Below, piece by piece: positions 35,016 to 45,638 of a stretch of 64,000 bases of DNA (within the stretch, counting starts at the first letter, position 1; the number at the start of each line of letters is the position of its first letter). The stretch comes from Achromobacter sp. Root83 (GTDB lineage: Bacteria; Pseudomonadota; Gammaproteobacteria; Burkholderiales; Burkholderiaceae_B). A model generated the notes under the pieces. The model was not told where the DNA came from, made no database searches, and saw nothing but the letters and a program-made list of their open reading frames with translations. The position numbers and the translations under genes were made by a program. The stretch spans positions 496,984 to 560,983 of the forward strand of contig NZ_LMIU01000001.1 of the NCBI RefSeq assembly GCF_001428845.1, in the 5' to 3' direction.

Positions 35016-35803
35016 AGTATCTGCGCTATGTAGTTCGAGACCGGATCGCTGAAATGCATCTCTGCCACGCGCCCGTCAATGCGCTGGATGTGGACATGCT
35101 TGATGAGCTGATCGCGGCGTTGGCGCAGGCCGATGCGGACCCCGATGTGCGCGCCGTCTTGATGGCCAGCGATCTGCCCGGCCGGTTCTGCGCGGGGCTG
35201 GACATGAAAAAGCTGCTGCAAAGCACGCCGGCCCGTATCCATGAGTTGCTCACGAAGCTGTACATCAAGCTGTACGACGCGCAGTTCAATCTGAGCAAGC
35301 CGTCGATCGCGGTGGTGTCGGGCGCGGTCCGGGGCGGCGGTATGACGGTGGCCATTTCCAGCGACATGATCGTCGCCGCGGACACCGCCACGTTTGGCTA
35401 TCCGGAAATCGACGTGGGCGTGTTGCCCGCGATCCATTACGTGCATCTGCCCGCCATCGTGGGCAAGCACCGCGCGTTTGACCTGCTGTTCACCGGCCGG
35501 ACCTTCGGCGCGCAAGAGGCGCAGGGGCTGGGATTGGTGGCGCGCGTGGCGCCCGAAGCGGAACTGCTGGAGCAGGCGCGCGTACTGGCGCGCGCATTGG
35601 CGGACAAGCCGCCGCAGGTCCTGGCCATAGGTCGCCGCGCCTTTGTCTACAGCAACGACAACGAATACCGGCGCAGGGTCGCGACGGCGGTCGAGGTGTT
35701 CTGCAATGCTGCCGCCACGCCGGAAGCCCGCGAGGGCTTGAGCGCCTTTGTGCAGAAGCGCGCGCCGGACTGGTCCGCCGTGGGCGGCGCGGCGGCGCGC
35801 TAG
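35012..35803 (+). CDS. Enoyl-CoA hydratase/isomerase (crotonase) family protein, atypical active site
   Basis: A 263-residue crotonase whose ATG overlaps the CoA-transferase stop (ATGA). The oxyanion-hole segments are FCAGLDMKKLL near residue 62 and SGAVRGGGMTVA near residue 102. Of the two hydratase glutamates, the first position is Thr (GGGMTVAISSD) while the second is kept (FGYPEIDVG near residue 130). The usual GAGG after it reads AIHY. It may be an isomerase, hydrolase or decarboxylase of the crotonase superfamily rather than a standard hydratase. It is the last gene of the LysR-linked unit and ends three bases from the convergent crotonase gene. Confidence 0.87.
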   Translation: MKYLRYVVRDRIAEMHLCHAPVNALDVDMLDELIAALAQADADPDVRAVLMASDLPGRFCAGLDMKKLLQSTPARIHELLTKLYIKLYDAQFNLSKPSIAVVSGAVRGGGMTVAISSDMIVAADTATFGYPEIDVGVLPAIHYVHLPAIVGKHRAFDLLFTGRTFGAQEAQGLGLVARVAPEAELLEQARVLARALADKPPQVLAIGRRAFVYSNDNEYRRRVATAVEVFCNAAATPEAREGLSAFVQKRAPDWSAVGGAAAR

Positions 35804-35805
35804 CG

Positions 35806-36609
35806 TCACCGTCCGGTGAATAGCGGGGTGCGCTTTTCGCGGAAGGCCTTCACGCCTTCCGCGAAGTCGGCGCGCGTGGCGGAGTCCAAAAAGCGCGCGG
35901 TTTCCTCGGCCAGTTGGGTTTCCAGCGTGGCGTGTCCGGCCGAACGTAGCAGGTCCTTCGCGCCCGCAATGCCATGCGGCGCGTGCCGGGCGATGTCCTG
36001 CGCGTAGGCCTGGGCCGCTGAATCGAGTTCGTCTGCAGGGGCGGTCCGCGTGACGATGCCCCAGGCCAGCGCGTCGCTGGCGGTGAAGGCGTCGTGCCGC
36101 AGCAGCAGATCCAGCGCGCGCTTCGGGCCCAGCACGCGCATGAGTCCGTGCGTCATGCCCGCGTCGGGCGTGGCGCCCAGCTTCAGATAGGCCGTCATGA
36201 AGCGCGTTCCAGTATCGGCGATGGCGAGGTCGCAGGCCAGCACCAGCGACAGGCCGGCGCCGGCCGCGACGCCATGTGCCTGCGCGAGCCAGACCTTGTC
36301 CATGCGCGCGATGCGCGCGATGAAATCGTTCAGCGGCGTGAACAGGTCCAGCAGCGTGCCGCGCACCTGAGCGGGTTCGCCGGTGAACATGCCGATGTCT
36401 CCGCCCGCGCAGAATGCCTTGCCGGCGGCGCGCAGCAGGACGACGCGAATGGCGTCGCGCGCTTCCAGCCACTGCGCGGCTTGTTGGAGGTCTCTGGCCA
36501 TGGCGACATCGATGGCGTTGAGCGTGTCCGCGCGGTTCAGCGTGACGGTGGCGATTGCGCCGTCGGTCTCCAGCAGCAAAGTCTGGAAGTGCGGAAGGTC
36601 CTGGGTCAT
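35806..36609 (-). CDS. PaaG-like enoyl-CoA isomerase (crotonase family)
   Basis: ATG 36609, after GGAG, gives 267 residues; the longer upstream frame is unsupported. The crotonase fold is clear ([12 protein letters not shown] near residue 64, [21 protein letters not shown] near residue 107). Neither hydratase glutamate is present, but the aspartate in [13 protein letters not shown] near residue 145 corresponds to the catalytic Asp of PaaG/ECI-type isomerases. It likely shifts a double bond in an acyl-CoA. It is divergent from the liv-ligase-thiolase operon and shares its 227-base control region, including a TetR-like operator. Confidence 0.87.
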   Translation of the reverse strand: MTQDLPHFQTLLLETDGAIATVTLNRADTLNAIDVAMARDLQQAAQWLEARDAIRVVLLRAAGKAFCAGGDIGMFTGEPAQVRGTLLDLFTPLNDFIARIARMDKVWLAQAHGVAAGAGLSLVLACDLAIADTGTRFMTAYLKLGATPDAGMTHGLMRVLGPKRALDLLLRHDAFTASDALAWGIVTRTAPADELDSAAQAYAQDIARHAPHGIAGAKDLLRSAGHATLETQLAEETARFLDSATRADFAEGVKAFREKRTPLFTGR

Positions 36610-36672
36610 GGGCAGTCTCCGTTTTCGGGTAAATACCAACTGTCGATCCAAAAACCGCGATGCTAAGGTCTG

Positions 36673-36692
36673 AACCGAGCGCTTGCTTGGTT
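36673..36692. promoter_or_regulatory. Putative TetR operator controlling the acyl-CoA cluster
   Basis: AACCGAGC-GCTT-GCTTGGTT is an inverted repeat with 7 of 8 arm positions matching, in the shared region between the crotonase gene and the ABC transporter operon. The size and symmetry suit a TetR dimer, and the operon's last gene (44669) encodes one. Confidence 0.55.
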
Positions 36693-36836
36693 TTGTTTTG
36701 AGCACGTTTAGCGTAACGCATAGAACGATTTTCCGGCGCTGTACTGGCGTAGGTAAAGCGGGTCGCCAGATTCACTGTCGAAAAAGATGTTCGCCCCAGG
36801 CGGCAAAAAAACTTCGCGACAAAAGCGAGGAGACAA

Positions 36837-37661
36837 ATGGTGGATCAGTCCGACAGGCCTCCCTTGCTGGAGGTGGATGGGGTGACGCTGGCGTTCGGCG
36901 GAGTCAAGGCGCTTACGGGCGTGGGCTTTCGCGTCGCGCCCGGCTCCATCACCACGGTCATCGGCCCGAACGGCGCCGGCAAGACCTCGCTGTTCAACAC
37001 CATTTCCGGTTTCTACAAGCCCGCGTCGGGGCAGATCCGCTTCGAAGGCCGCGACATCACACGGATGGCCGCGCCGGAGCGCGCCCGGCTGGGACTCGCG
37101 CGCAGCTTCCAGAACATCGCGCTGTTTCGCGGCATGACGGTGCTGGACAACATCAAGCTGGGCCGCCATGCGCATCTGCGCAGCAATGTGCTGGACGCCC
37201 TGTTCTATCTGGGCCGGGCGCGCCGCGAGGAGATGGCGCTGCGGGCCGACATCGAAGAGCGCATCATCGACTTCCTGGAGATCGACCATATCCGGCACGC
37301 GCCGGTAGCGGCGTTGTCCTACGGCCTGCAAAAGCGCGTGGAGCTGGCGCGGGCACTGGCGATGAATCCCAAGGTGCTGATGCTGGACGAACCGGTCGCC
37401 GGCATGAACCGCGAAGAAACCGACGACATGGCGCGCTTCATTCTGGATGCGCGGTCGGAATGGGGCCTGACGGTGCTGATGGTGGAACACGACATGGGCA
37501 TGGTGATGGACCTGTCGGACCACGTGGTGGTGTTGAACTTCGGGCAGGTGATCGCGGACGGCACACCGATCGAGGTGCAGGCCAATCCCGAGGTCATCAA
37601 GGCCTATCTGGGCGCGGGCGATGTGGGTGACCTGCGGCGCCGCCTGCGGGAGGCGGCCTGA
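36837..37661 (+). CDS. livG: Branched-chain amino acid-type ABC transporter ATPase (LivG)
   Basis: A 274-residue ATPase with Walker A GPNGAGKTS near residue 43, the signature AALSYGLQKRVELARAL near residue 158 and Walker B VLMLDEPVAGMN near residue 178. The insertion with FQNIALFRGMTVLDN is typical of LivG. It energises a HAAT-family importer. It is the first gene of an operon that also holds an acyl-CoA ligase and a thiolase, so the substrate is probably a carboxylic acid rather than an amino acid. AGCGAGGAGACAA precedes the ATG. Confidence 0.93.
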   Translation: MVDQSDRPPLLEVDGVTLAFGGVKALTGVGFRVAPGSITTVIGPNGAGKTSLFNTISGFYKPASGQIRFEGRDITRMAAPERARLGLARSFQNIALFRGMTVLDNIKLGRHAHLRSNVLDALFYLGRARREEMALRADIEERIIDFLEIDHIRHAPVAALSYGLQKRVELARALAMNPKVLMLDEPVAGMNREETDDMARFILDARSEWGLTVLMVEHDMGMVMDLSDHVVVLNFGQVIADGTPIEVQANPEVIKAYLGAGDVGDLRRRLREAA

Positions 37662-38539
37662 TGGATGGCCTGTTTTTCCTGGAGGTCACGCTGGCGGGGC
37701 TGGGCAGCGGCGGGCTGTATGCCCTTGCCGCGCTGGCCTTCGTCATCGTCTACAAGGCGACGCGGGTGGTGAACATCGCCATCGGTGAATTCCTGATGCT
37801 GGGCGCCTACGTGTTCTATGCGTTCGCGACCGGCATGGCGTGGCCCATCTGGCTCGCGATCCTGGGCGCGGTCGTGGTGTCCGGCGCGCTGGGCGCGCTG
37901 GTCGAGCGGCTGACGATACGGCCCATGCTGGGAGAGGCGCCGATCTCGGTGTTCATGATCACGGTGGGCCTGGCTTCGATCCTGGTGGGGGCGGTGGAGC
38001 TGATCTGGACGGCCGACCAGCGCCGGCTGCCGGAGTTCATGCCGCGCGCGCCCGTCATGATCGGCGAGGCGTTCGTGGCGCCCAAGGTCTTCTACGGATT
38101 CTGGGTGGCGGTGGTGCTGGCCCTGCTGGTGCTGGTGGTGTTCCGCTATTGGCGCGGCGGAGTCGCCTTGCGCGCCACGGCGTCGGACCAGGGCGCGGCC
38201 TATGCCATGGGCATCAATGTGCCGCGCGTGTTCTCGCTGGCCTGGGTGGCGGCGGGCGCGATCGCGGCGGTGTCGGGCGTGATCGTGGGCGCCATCGGCG
38301 GGATCTCGTCGTCGATGGGCGTGTTCGGCCTGTCGGTGCTGGTGGTGGTGATCGTGGGCGGCCTGGACAGCGTGGCCGGGGCCCTGGTCGGCGGGATCTT
38401 CATCGGACTGCTGGAGGCATGGGCGGGCGCCTACATGGGCGGCGAATACAAGCTGCTGGCCACCTTCATCGTGCTGGTCGTGGTGCTGATGGTCAGGCCA
38501 TACGGCCTGTTCGGCACCCGTGAAATCGAGAGGCTCTGA
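37661..38539 (+). CDS. livH: Branched-chain amino acid-type ABC transporter permease (LivH)
   Basis: A 292-residue integral membrane protein of the LivH family, with eight or so hydrophobic segments and the motifs LGSGGLYALAALAFVIVYKATRVVNIAIGEF at the N-terminus and VGGLDSVAGALVGGIFIG near residue 232. The start ATG overlaps the livG stop (TGATG), so the two are coupled. It forms the channel with the LivM-like protein. Confidence 0.93.
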   Translation: MDGLFFLEVTLAGLGSGGLYALAALAFVIVYKATRVVNIAIGEFLMLGAYVFYAFATGMAWPIWLAILGAVVVSGALGALVERLTIRPMLGEAPISVFMITVGLASILVGAVELIWTADQRRLPEFMPRAPVMIGEAFVAPKVFYGFWVAVVLALLVLVVFRYWRGGVALRATASDQGAAYAMGINVPRVFSLAWVAAGAIAAVSGVIVGAIGGISSSMGVFGLSVLVVVIVGGLDSVAGALVGGIFIGLLEAWAGAYMGGEYKLLATFIVLVVVLMVRPYGLFGTREIERL

Positions 38540-38542
38540 TCC

Positions 38543-39580
38543 ATGCGTATCGCGACTGCCAAGCAGACCTATCTGGCCGACGAGGCGCTGTTCGATACGC
38601 GGACCCAGCACCTGTGGCTGGCGCTGCTGGCGGCGTCCCTGGTGCTGTTTCCGTTCGTGGCGGATGCCTATTGGCTTTACCTGGCCTGCCTGGTGGCGAT
38701 CAATATCGGCAGCGCGACGGGGCTGAACATCCTGACGGGCTACACCGGACTGGTCAGCCTGGGGCAGGCCGCGTTCATGGGCCTGGGGGCGTATACGGTG
38801 GCGGTGATGGAGCTGCGCCTGGGCACGCCCGTCCTGATCAACCTGCTGGGCGGCGGCCTGGTGGCCATGGCGGGCGGGCTGCTGGTCGGCATTCCGTCCC
38901 TGCGGGTCAAGGGGCTGTACCTGGCCATCGCCACGATCGCGGCGTCGTTCATCGCCCATTTCATTTTTGCGAACTGGCAGTTCACGGGCGGGACCACCGG
39001 CCTGCAGGTGCCGCCGGCGCGCGTGCTGGGCATCGACCTGGATACCTCGTTCAAGATCTATTGGCTGATCGTGCCGGTGACGGTGCTGATGGTGCTGGGG
39101 GCGGCGAACCTGTTCCGCACCCGCATCGGGCGCGCCTTCATCGCGATCCGCGACCGCGACATCTCGGCCGAGGTGCTGGGTATCCGCCTGCTGCGCTACA
39201 AGCTGCTGTCGTTCGGGCTGTCGTCGTTCTACGCGGGCGTGGCGGGCGGCCTGTGGGCGTACTTCTTTCGCGTGGTCACGCCGGAGAGCTTTCCGCTGAT
39301 CATGTCCATCTTCTTCCTGGCGGCCATCATCGTGGGCGGCATGGGCTCGATCCTGGGTTCCATCCTGGGCGCCATCTTCATGACGATGGTGCCTGAATTT
39401 CTGAAGCTGATCGTCGGCTGGCTGCCCGTGGGCGGCGACGCGCTGCGGCTGATCTCGCCAGTGCGCACCATCGTTTTCGGCCTGCTGATCGTGGGCTTCT
39501 TGATCTTCGAGCCGCACGGGCTCGCGGAAATCTGGCGGCGCGTGCGCCGATTCTTTCACCTCTGGCCCTTTCGCACCTAG
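38543..39580 (+). CDS. livM: Branched-chain amino acid-type ABC transporter permease (LivM)
   Basis: A 345-residue LivM-type permease with about ten membrane segments and the family motifs GLNILTGYTGLVSLGQAAFMGLGAY near residue 57 and FIAIRDRDISAEVLGIRLLRYK near residue 198 (ATPase-contacting loop). It follows livH after three bases. A 52-base gap separates it from the binding-protein gene. Confidence 0.93.
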   Translation: MRIATAKQTYLADEALFDTRTQHLWLALLAASLVLFPFVADAYWLYLACLVAINIGSATGLNILTGYTGLVSLGQAAFMGLGAYTVAVMELRLGTPVLINLLGGGLVAMAGGLLVGIPSLRVKGLYLAIATIAASFIAHFIFANWQFTGGTTGLQVPPARVLGIDLDTSFKIYWLIVPVTVLMVLGAANLFRTRIGRAFIAIRDRDISAEVLGIRLLRYKLLSFGLSSFYAGVAGGLWAYFFRVVTPESFPLIMSIFFLAAIIVGGMGSILGSILGAIFMTMVPEFLKLIVGWLPVGGDALRLISPVRTIVFGLLIVGFLIFEPHGLAEIWRRVRRFFHLWPFRT

Positions 39581-39632
39581 CGGTTCGACCCCGACGTGAC
39601 GGCGGCCACCCATAAGACCCAGGAGACAAACC

Positions 39633-40814
39633 ATGAAGCGCATCCGGATAGGCAGCGGTTTATCGAAGTGGTTGGCCCCGTTGGGCCTGGCGGCGGCGAT
39701 GGCGGCGGCGCCCGCGGCCTACGCGGCCGAGGATCTGGTGCTGGGCGGGTCGATTCCGCTGAGCGGCGTGTTCGCGTTCGCGGGGCAGGGGATCCACGCG
39801 GGCATTACCGACTACGTGAAGATCGTCAACGACCAGGGCGGGGTGAAGGGGCGCAAGCTGCGCTATGTGCCGGAAGACACGGCATACAAGGTGGATGCGT
39901 CGGTGGCGGCGTTCAAGAAGATCACCAGCCAGAACAAGGTGAACTTCTATTACGGTGATTCGACCGGCTTTTCCAAGACGATCAACGCCGAACTGAACCG
40001 CACGGGCGACATCCTGATGACCGGCGCGTCGTTCGCGACCGAGCTGAACGATCCCGCGAAGTATCCCGCGCAGTTCATGCTGGGGCCCGACTACACAGAG
40101 ATGTTCGGCATCCTGCTGCGCTATATCGCCAAGGAGCAGCCCGGCGCCAAGGTGGCGTTCGTGTATTCCGACACGGAATTCGGCCGCGATCCGATCGCCA
40201 GTTCGCGCGCGGTGGCCGAGAAGCTGGGGCTGAAGGTCGCGACCGAGATCATGACGCCGCCGGGCAGCGTGGACGTGTCGACCGAGGTCATCAAGCTGCG
40301 CCGCGCGGATCCGGATTTCACGATCTTCCATGGGTACGTGCTGGCGCCCATTCCCGAGTTCGTCGGGCAGGGCAAGCGCATGGGCCTGAAGACGCGGTAC
40401 ATGGGCACGTTCTGGACCATGGACAACTCCACCGTCATGCAGATGGGCGAGGACGCCGAGGGCTTCATGGGCGTGATGCCTTACCGGTACTACTACGACA
40501 CGGCCGCCGACGCGCCGATGCTGAAGAAGATCCGCGAAATGCGCCCGCAGTACCAGAGCACCGGCTACATGCAGGGCTTTCTGGCCGCCATGCTGTTCAC
40601 GGAAGTCGCCAAGCGCACGCTGGACGCCGGCAAGGAGCTGACCGCCGCCAACATGAAGGCCGCGCTGGATGGCATCAAGGACTTCGACACGGGCGGCCTG
40701 ATCGGCGTGCCGGTCACCATCAAGGGCAATTCGATACCGGTGGGACGGATCTACCGCGCCGACGTGAAGCAGAAGCAGATGGTGCCCGCGTCCGACTGGA
40801 TCGTGCTCAAGTGA
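39633..40814 (+). CDS. HAAT-family ABC transporter periplasmic substrate-binding protein
   Basis: A 393-residue type I periplasmic binding protein with a signal peptide (about 1-31, ending AAYA) and the LivK-like core LGGSIPLSGVFAFAGQGIHAGITDYVKIVND. The ligand pocket signature after the first lobe (YYGDSTGFSKTIN) differs from the leucine-binding consensus, which fits a non-amino-acid ligand such as an aromatic or aliphatic acid. It is encoded between the permease and second ATPase genes, preceded by CAGGAGACAA. Confidence 0.9.
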   Translation: MKRIRIGSGLSKWLAPLGLAAAMAAAPAAYAAEDLVLGGSIPLSGVFAFAGQGIHAGITDYVKIVNDQGGVKGRKLRYVPEDTAYKVDASVAAFKKITSQNKVNFYYGDSTGFSKTINAELNRTGDILMTGASFATELNDPAKYPAQFMLGPDYTEMFGILLRYIAKEQPGAKVAFVYSDTEFGRDPIASSRAVAEKLGLKVATEIMTPPGSVDVSTEVIKLRRADPDFTIFHGYVLAPIPEFVGQGKRMGLKTRYMGTFWTMDNSTVMQMGEDAEGFMGVMPYRYYYDTAADAPMLKKIREMRPQYQSTGYMQGFLAAMLFTEVAKRTLDAGKELTAANMKAALDGIKDFDTGGLIGVPVTIKGNSIPVGRIYRADVKQKQMVPASDWIVLK

Positions 40815-40821
40815 GGTTGCC

Positions 40822-41666
<845 letters not shown>

Positions 41667-41670
<4 letters not shown>

Positions 41671-43511
41671 TGGACGCGCCTTTCGACCGGGACGGCTGGC
41701 CCGCGCTGACGCTGCCGCAGATGCTGCGTGAACAGGCGCGCCGGCAGCCATCCGCCATCGCCATCCGGCAGAAGGACTTTGGCATCTGGAAACCCCTGTC
41801 ATGGGCGGAGTACTGGCAGCGCGCGTGCCGCATCGGCCTGGGCTTGCGCGCCTTGGGGCTGAGCCGCGGCGGACGAGTGGCCATCGTCTCCGACAACCGC
41901 GTGGAATGGCTGCTCACGCAGATGGGAGCGGGCGCGGCTGGTGGCGTGGCGGTGGGCGTGTATTCGACCAGTCCCGCCGAGGAAATGGGCTATGTGCTGG
42001 AGCACGCCGACGTCGAACTGGTGGTGTGCGAGGACCAGGAGCAGACCGACAAGGTGCTGCAGGTGGCTGGACGGCTGCCGCTGCTGCGCCGCATTGTGAT
42101 GATCGAAACGAAGGGCCTGCGCTCGTATGCGCCGCAGGACCGTGCGCGCATCGTGCCGTTCGTCGAGGTCGAGGCCGACGGCGGCAAGCGGGAAGCGGCG
42201 GAGCTGGCGGCGATGAACACGATGCTGGACGGCCAGCGGCTGGACGACACGGGCTTGATGATCTACACCTCCGGCTCCACCGGCAGGCCCAAGGGCGCGA
42301 TGCTCAGCTACGGCAACATGCGCGGTGTCGCGCCGGGCATTGCCGAGCGGCTGTCGATGGATGCATCGACGGTGCATCTTTCGTATCTGCCGCTGTGCCA
42401 TGTGGCCGAACAGATGCTGTCGACCTTCGCGCCCATTTACCTGGGCGCGCAGGTGAACTTTGGCGAATCGATCCGGACCGTGCAGGAAGACCTGCGCGAA
42501 GTGGCTCCGACAATATTCCTGGGCGTGCCGCGGATCTGGGAGAAGCTGCATGCGGCGATCTCCATCAAGATGCAGGAGGCCGGGCCCGTGCAGCAATGGC
42601 TGTACCGGAAGGCGCTGAGCCAGTGCGCGCCATTTCTTGAAAAGTCGCGCGGCCAGTATGGGCTGGGAGAACGATTGACGCACCTGCTGTGGTATTGGCT
42701 GGTGCTGCGCGCCCTGCAGAATTTCATTGGACTGCGGCGGGCGCGGGTGGCGATGACGGGCGCGGCGCCCATTCCACCGGACGTGGTGCGTTACTTCCGC
42801 ACGCTGGGCGTGCCGCTGGTGGAGGTCTACGGGTTGACGGAGTCGGCGGGGATGATCTTCGGGCAACACCCCGACCGGGTCAAGGTCGGCACCGTGGGCG
42901 AGCCGATCCTGGGCGTGGAATGGCGGGTGGGAGACGCGGGCGAATTGCTGGTGCGCGGCGAGATGGTGTTCCAGGGCTATTACAAGAACCCGGACGCCAC
43001 GGCCGATGCCGTGCGTGACGGCTGGCTGCATACCGGCGATGTCGTCGCGGAGGAAGCCGGACGCGTGCGCATCGTGGACCGCCTGAAGGACATCATGATC
43101 ACGGCGGGCGGCAAGAACCTGACGCCATCCGAGATCGAGAATGCGGTCAAGGGCAGTCCGTACATCAAGGAGTGCATCGTGATCGCGGATGGCCGGAAGT
43201 ACGTGTCGGCGCTGATCCAGCTTGAGTTCGAAACGGTGGGCAAGTGGGCGGAGTCCCGGCGCATCGCGTTTACGCATTTCCGGTCGCTGGCCGAATGTCC
43301 GCAGGTGCGCGAGCTGGTCCAGCAGGAAATCGCGCGCGCCAATGCCGGGCTGGCGCCGGTGTCGCAGATCAAGCGTTTCCATCTGCTGACCAAGGAACTG
43401 GACCACGACGACGGCGAAGTCACGGCGACGATGAAAGTCAGACGCGCCAGCATCTATCGCGTCTACGCGGACGAAATCGAAACGCTCTACGTCGAGGAGA
43501 CGACCGCATGA
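41667..43511 (+). CDS. AMP-dependent acyl-CoA synthetase (long-chain/aryl acid ligase type)
   Basis: A 614-residue adenylate-forming ligase: P-loop YTSGSTGRPKGAML near residue 197, VYGLTESAGM near residue 388, and TGDVVAEEAGRVRIVDRLKDIMITAGGKNLTPSEIEN near residue 452 with the hinge aspartate and catalytic-lysine region. It activates a carboxylic acid to its CoA thioester via an acyl-AMP. Overlap with livF (ATGATG) shows that import and activation are coupled. The chain length or ring nature of the substrate is not readable. Confidence 0.92.
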
Positions 43512-44662
43512 ACGAAGCCGTGATCGTGGAAGCGGTGCGCACGCCTTTCGGCCGGCGCGGCGGGTGGTGGGCACAGACCCGGCCGGACGCGCTACTGGCC
43601 AGTACCGTGCAGGGCCTGCTGGCGCGCGCCGGCCTGCCCGGAAACAAGGTCGAGGACCTGATCGCCGGCTGCGTCAGCCAGGCGGGCGAGCAGGGCGCCA
43701 ACATAGGGCGGCTGGCGGCGATGCTGGCCGGGCTGCCGGAAACCGTGCCGGGCGTGTCCCTGAACCGCATGTGCGGATCCAGCCAGCAGGCGGTGCATTT
43801 TGGCGCGCAGGCGATCGCCGCGGGCGATATGCGCTACGTGGTCGCGGGCGGAGTGGAAAGCATGAGCCGCGTGCCGATGTTCCTGGACGTGACGCTTGGG
43901 CAGGGCGAGTTCCAAGGATTCGATACGCTGAATCCGGCCCTGCTGGAACGCTTTCCGTTGATCCATCAGATCGAGAGCGCCGAACGGATCGCCAGCCATT
44001 GGGGGCTGTCGCAGGCCGAGATGGACCAATGGGCGCGCGAAAGCCACGCCCGTGCATGGGCGGCGGCCAGCGCCGGACTGCACGCGGAGCTGCTGCCGGG
44101 CCCGCATGCGGACGCGCGGCGCGATGAAGGCATCCGCGAGGCCACCGATCCCGCCCGCATGGCGGCCATGGCGCCTGCGCTCAGGTCCCCGGGGCAGGGC
44201 GGCGTGACGGCGGCCAATGCCAGCCAGCTCGCGGACGGCGCGGCGGCGGTGCTGCTGGCCGACCGCGACACGGCGCTGGCCGATGGCCTGCGCCCGAGGG
44301 CACGATTCCTGGCGCGGGTGGTGGTCGGTTCGGACCCGGTGATGCAGCTCACCGGCGTCATCCCCGCCGCCCGTCAGGCGCTCGCGCGCGCCGGATTGGT
44401 GCTGGACGATATCGACTGGATCGAGATCAACGAAGCTTTTGCCAGCGTGGTGCTGGCCTGGCAGCGCGAACTGGGCGCGAATCCGGCGCGCGTGAACCCC
44501 TGGGGCGGCGCGATCGCGCATGGGCATCCCTTGGGCGCGACGGGCGCGGGCCTGATGGGCAAGATGCTGACGGGGCTGGAGGCCACCGAGGGCGAATTGG
44601 GCATGCAGCTCATGTGCATCGGTCACGGCATGGCGACCGCCACCATCATCCAGAGGTTGTGA
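43508..44662 (+). CDS. Thiolase family protein (acetyl-CoA acyltransferase)
   Basis: ATG 43508 overlaps the ligase stop and gives 384 residues. The acyl-carrying cysteine is in NRMCGSSQQAVH near residue 88, the catalytic His in NPWGGAIAHGHPLGATG near residue 342, and the second Cys in MCIGHGMA near residue 372. It cleaves a beta-ketoacyl-CoA to acetyl-CoA plus a shortened acyl-CoA, completing the import-activation-thiolysis order of the operon. Dehydrogenase genes for the intermediate steps are not in the cluster. Confidence 0.93.
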   Translation: MNEAVIVEAVRTPFGRRGGWWAQTRPDALLASTVQGLLARAGLPGNKVEDLIAGCVSQAGEQGANIGRLAAMLAGLPETVPGVSLNRMCGSSQQAVHFGAQAIAAGDMRYVVAGGVESMSRVPMFLDVTLGQGEFQGFDTLNPALLERFPLIHQIESAERIASHWGLSQAEMDQWARESHARAWAAASAGLHAELLPGPHADARRDEGIREATDPARMAAMAPALRSPGQGGVTAANASQLADGAAAVLLADRDTALADGLRPRARFLARVVVGSDPVMQLTGVIPAARQALARAGLVLDDIDWIEINEAFASVVLAWQRELGANPARVNPWGGAIAHGHPLGATGAGLMGKMLTGLEATEGELGMQLMCIGHGMATATIIQRL

Positions 44663-44668
44663 AGCGGT

Positions 44669-45319
44669 ATGGACAAGACCGGGACGGCGGCGTCGCGGGA
44701 CGAAGGCGCGGATTCCGAACGCCGCAAGGAACTGGTCCTGACGGCGGGACGGCTATTCAGCAGGCGCGGCTATGAGCGCACGACGGTGCGCGAGCTGGCG
44801 CGCGCCGTGGGCCTGCAGTCCGGCAGCCTGTTCCATCATTTCCGCAGCAAGGAAGAGATCCTCGTGGCGGTCATGAACAACGGCATCCAGGAAGTGATCG
44901 ACCTTGGCGAACGGGCGCTGGCCTGCTATGACGTGCCGGCGGATCGGCTGGCGGCGCTGTTCCGCGTTCACATGTGGAGCATGCTGCACGGCGCGGGCGG
45001 AGATGCGATGAATGCGCTGGTGTACGAATGGCGCAGCCTGTCGGGGCCAAGCCAGGCGGCGGTGAAGGTGCTCAGCGACCGCTATGAGGCGATGTGGCAG
45101 TCGGTGGTGGCGGCGGCGGTGGAGGTCCGGTTGATCAGCGGCGACGCGCGCGTCATCAAGCGCTGCGTGCTGGGCGCGATGAACCTGACCGTGCAGTGGT
45201 ACAAGCCCGGCGGGCGGCTGGCGCCGGCGGAGTTCATCGATGCGATGCTGCAGGCAGCGTTGCCGGCGTTGCCGGCGGGCGCCGGCAAGTGGCCCTGCGA
45301 GCCTAGCCCCGGCGCTTGA
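44669..45319 (+). CDS. TetR-family regulator of the acyl-CoA cluster
   Basis: A 216-residue TetR protein with helix-turn-helix TTVRELARAVGLQSGSLFHHFRSKEEILVAVM near residue 40 and a C-terminal domain of the type found in acyl-CoA-responsive regulators. Six bases after the thiolase gene, it ends the operon and is the best candidate to bind the palindrome at 36673. Its 3' end overlaps the convergent membrane protein gene by 17 bases. Confidence 0.88.
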   Translation: MDKTGTAASRDEGADSERRKELVLTAGRLFSRRGYERTTVRELARAVGLQSGSLFHHFRSKEEILVAVMNNGIQEVIDLGERALACYDVPADRLAALFRVHMWSMLHGAGGDAMNALVYEWRSLSGPSQAAVKVLSDRYEAMWQSVVAAAVEVRLISGDARVIKRCVLGAMNLTVQWYKPGGRLAPAEFIDAMLQAALPALPAGAGKWPCEPSPGA

Positions 45320-45623
45320 GAAATGCCGCCACCGCGCAGGCGATGGACAGCGCCAGCAGGGATCCGGATACGGGCAGCAGGAAGTCCGCCTCGCCGTGAT
45401 AGCCCCCGCCAGTGACGCCGCCCGCCACGCCACCCATCCACAGCAGGGCGGTCAGCAGCGCCGCCACGGCGGCAATCGCGGTGGCGATGCACAAGGCGAT
45501 GAATACCGGGCGGCGCGCGGCCACGGGCCGGTAAGGCGTGCCGGGCTGGACGCGGCGAGGCTGCTTGATCCAGTAGACCAGCCCCGCCACGACCAGCAGA
45601 AGCATCAGGATCTTGAAGATCAT
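45303..45623 (-). CDS. Small membrane protein of unknown function (106 aa)
   Basis: A 106-residue protein with three hydrophobic segments (residues 2-18, about 40-66 and 80-100) and a basic loop after the first. I recognise no family. It lies 15 bases beyond the lysS stop on the same strand as lysS, but upstream of nothing else, and overlaps the end of the TetR gene tail to tail. Confidence 0.6.
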   Translation of the reverse strand: MIFKILMLLLVVAGLVYWIKQPRRVQPGTPYRPVAARRPVFIALCIATAIAAVAALLTALLWMGGVAGGVTGGGYHGEADFLLPVSGSLLALSIACAVAAFLKRRG

Positions 45624-45638
45624 GATGCCGACCGCTGC

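Noticed and set aside
37604..39643. 679-codon minus-strand frame over livH and livM
   Set aside because: Low-complexity His/Gln/Arg/Asp sequence opposite two hydrophobic permeases, as expected from complementing Leu/Val/Ala codons.
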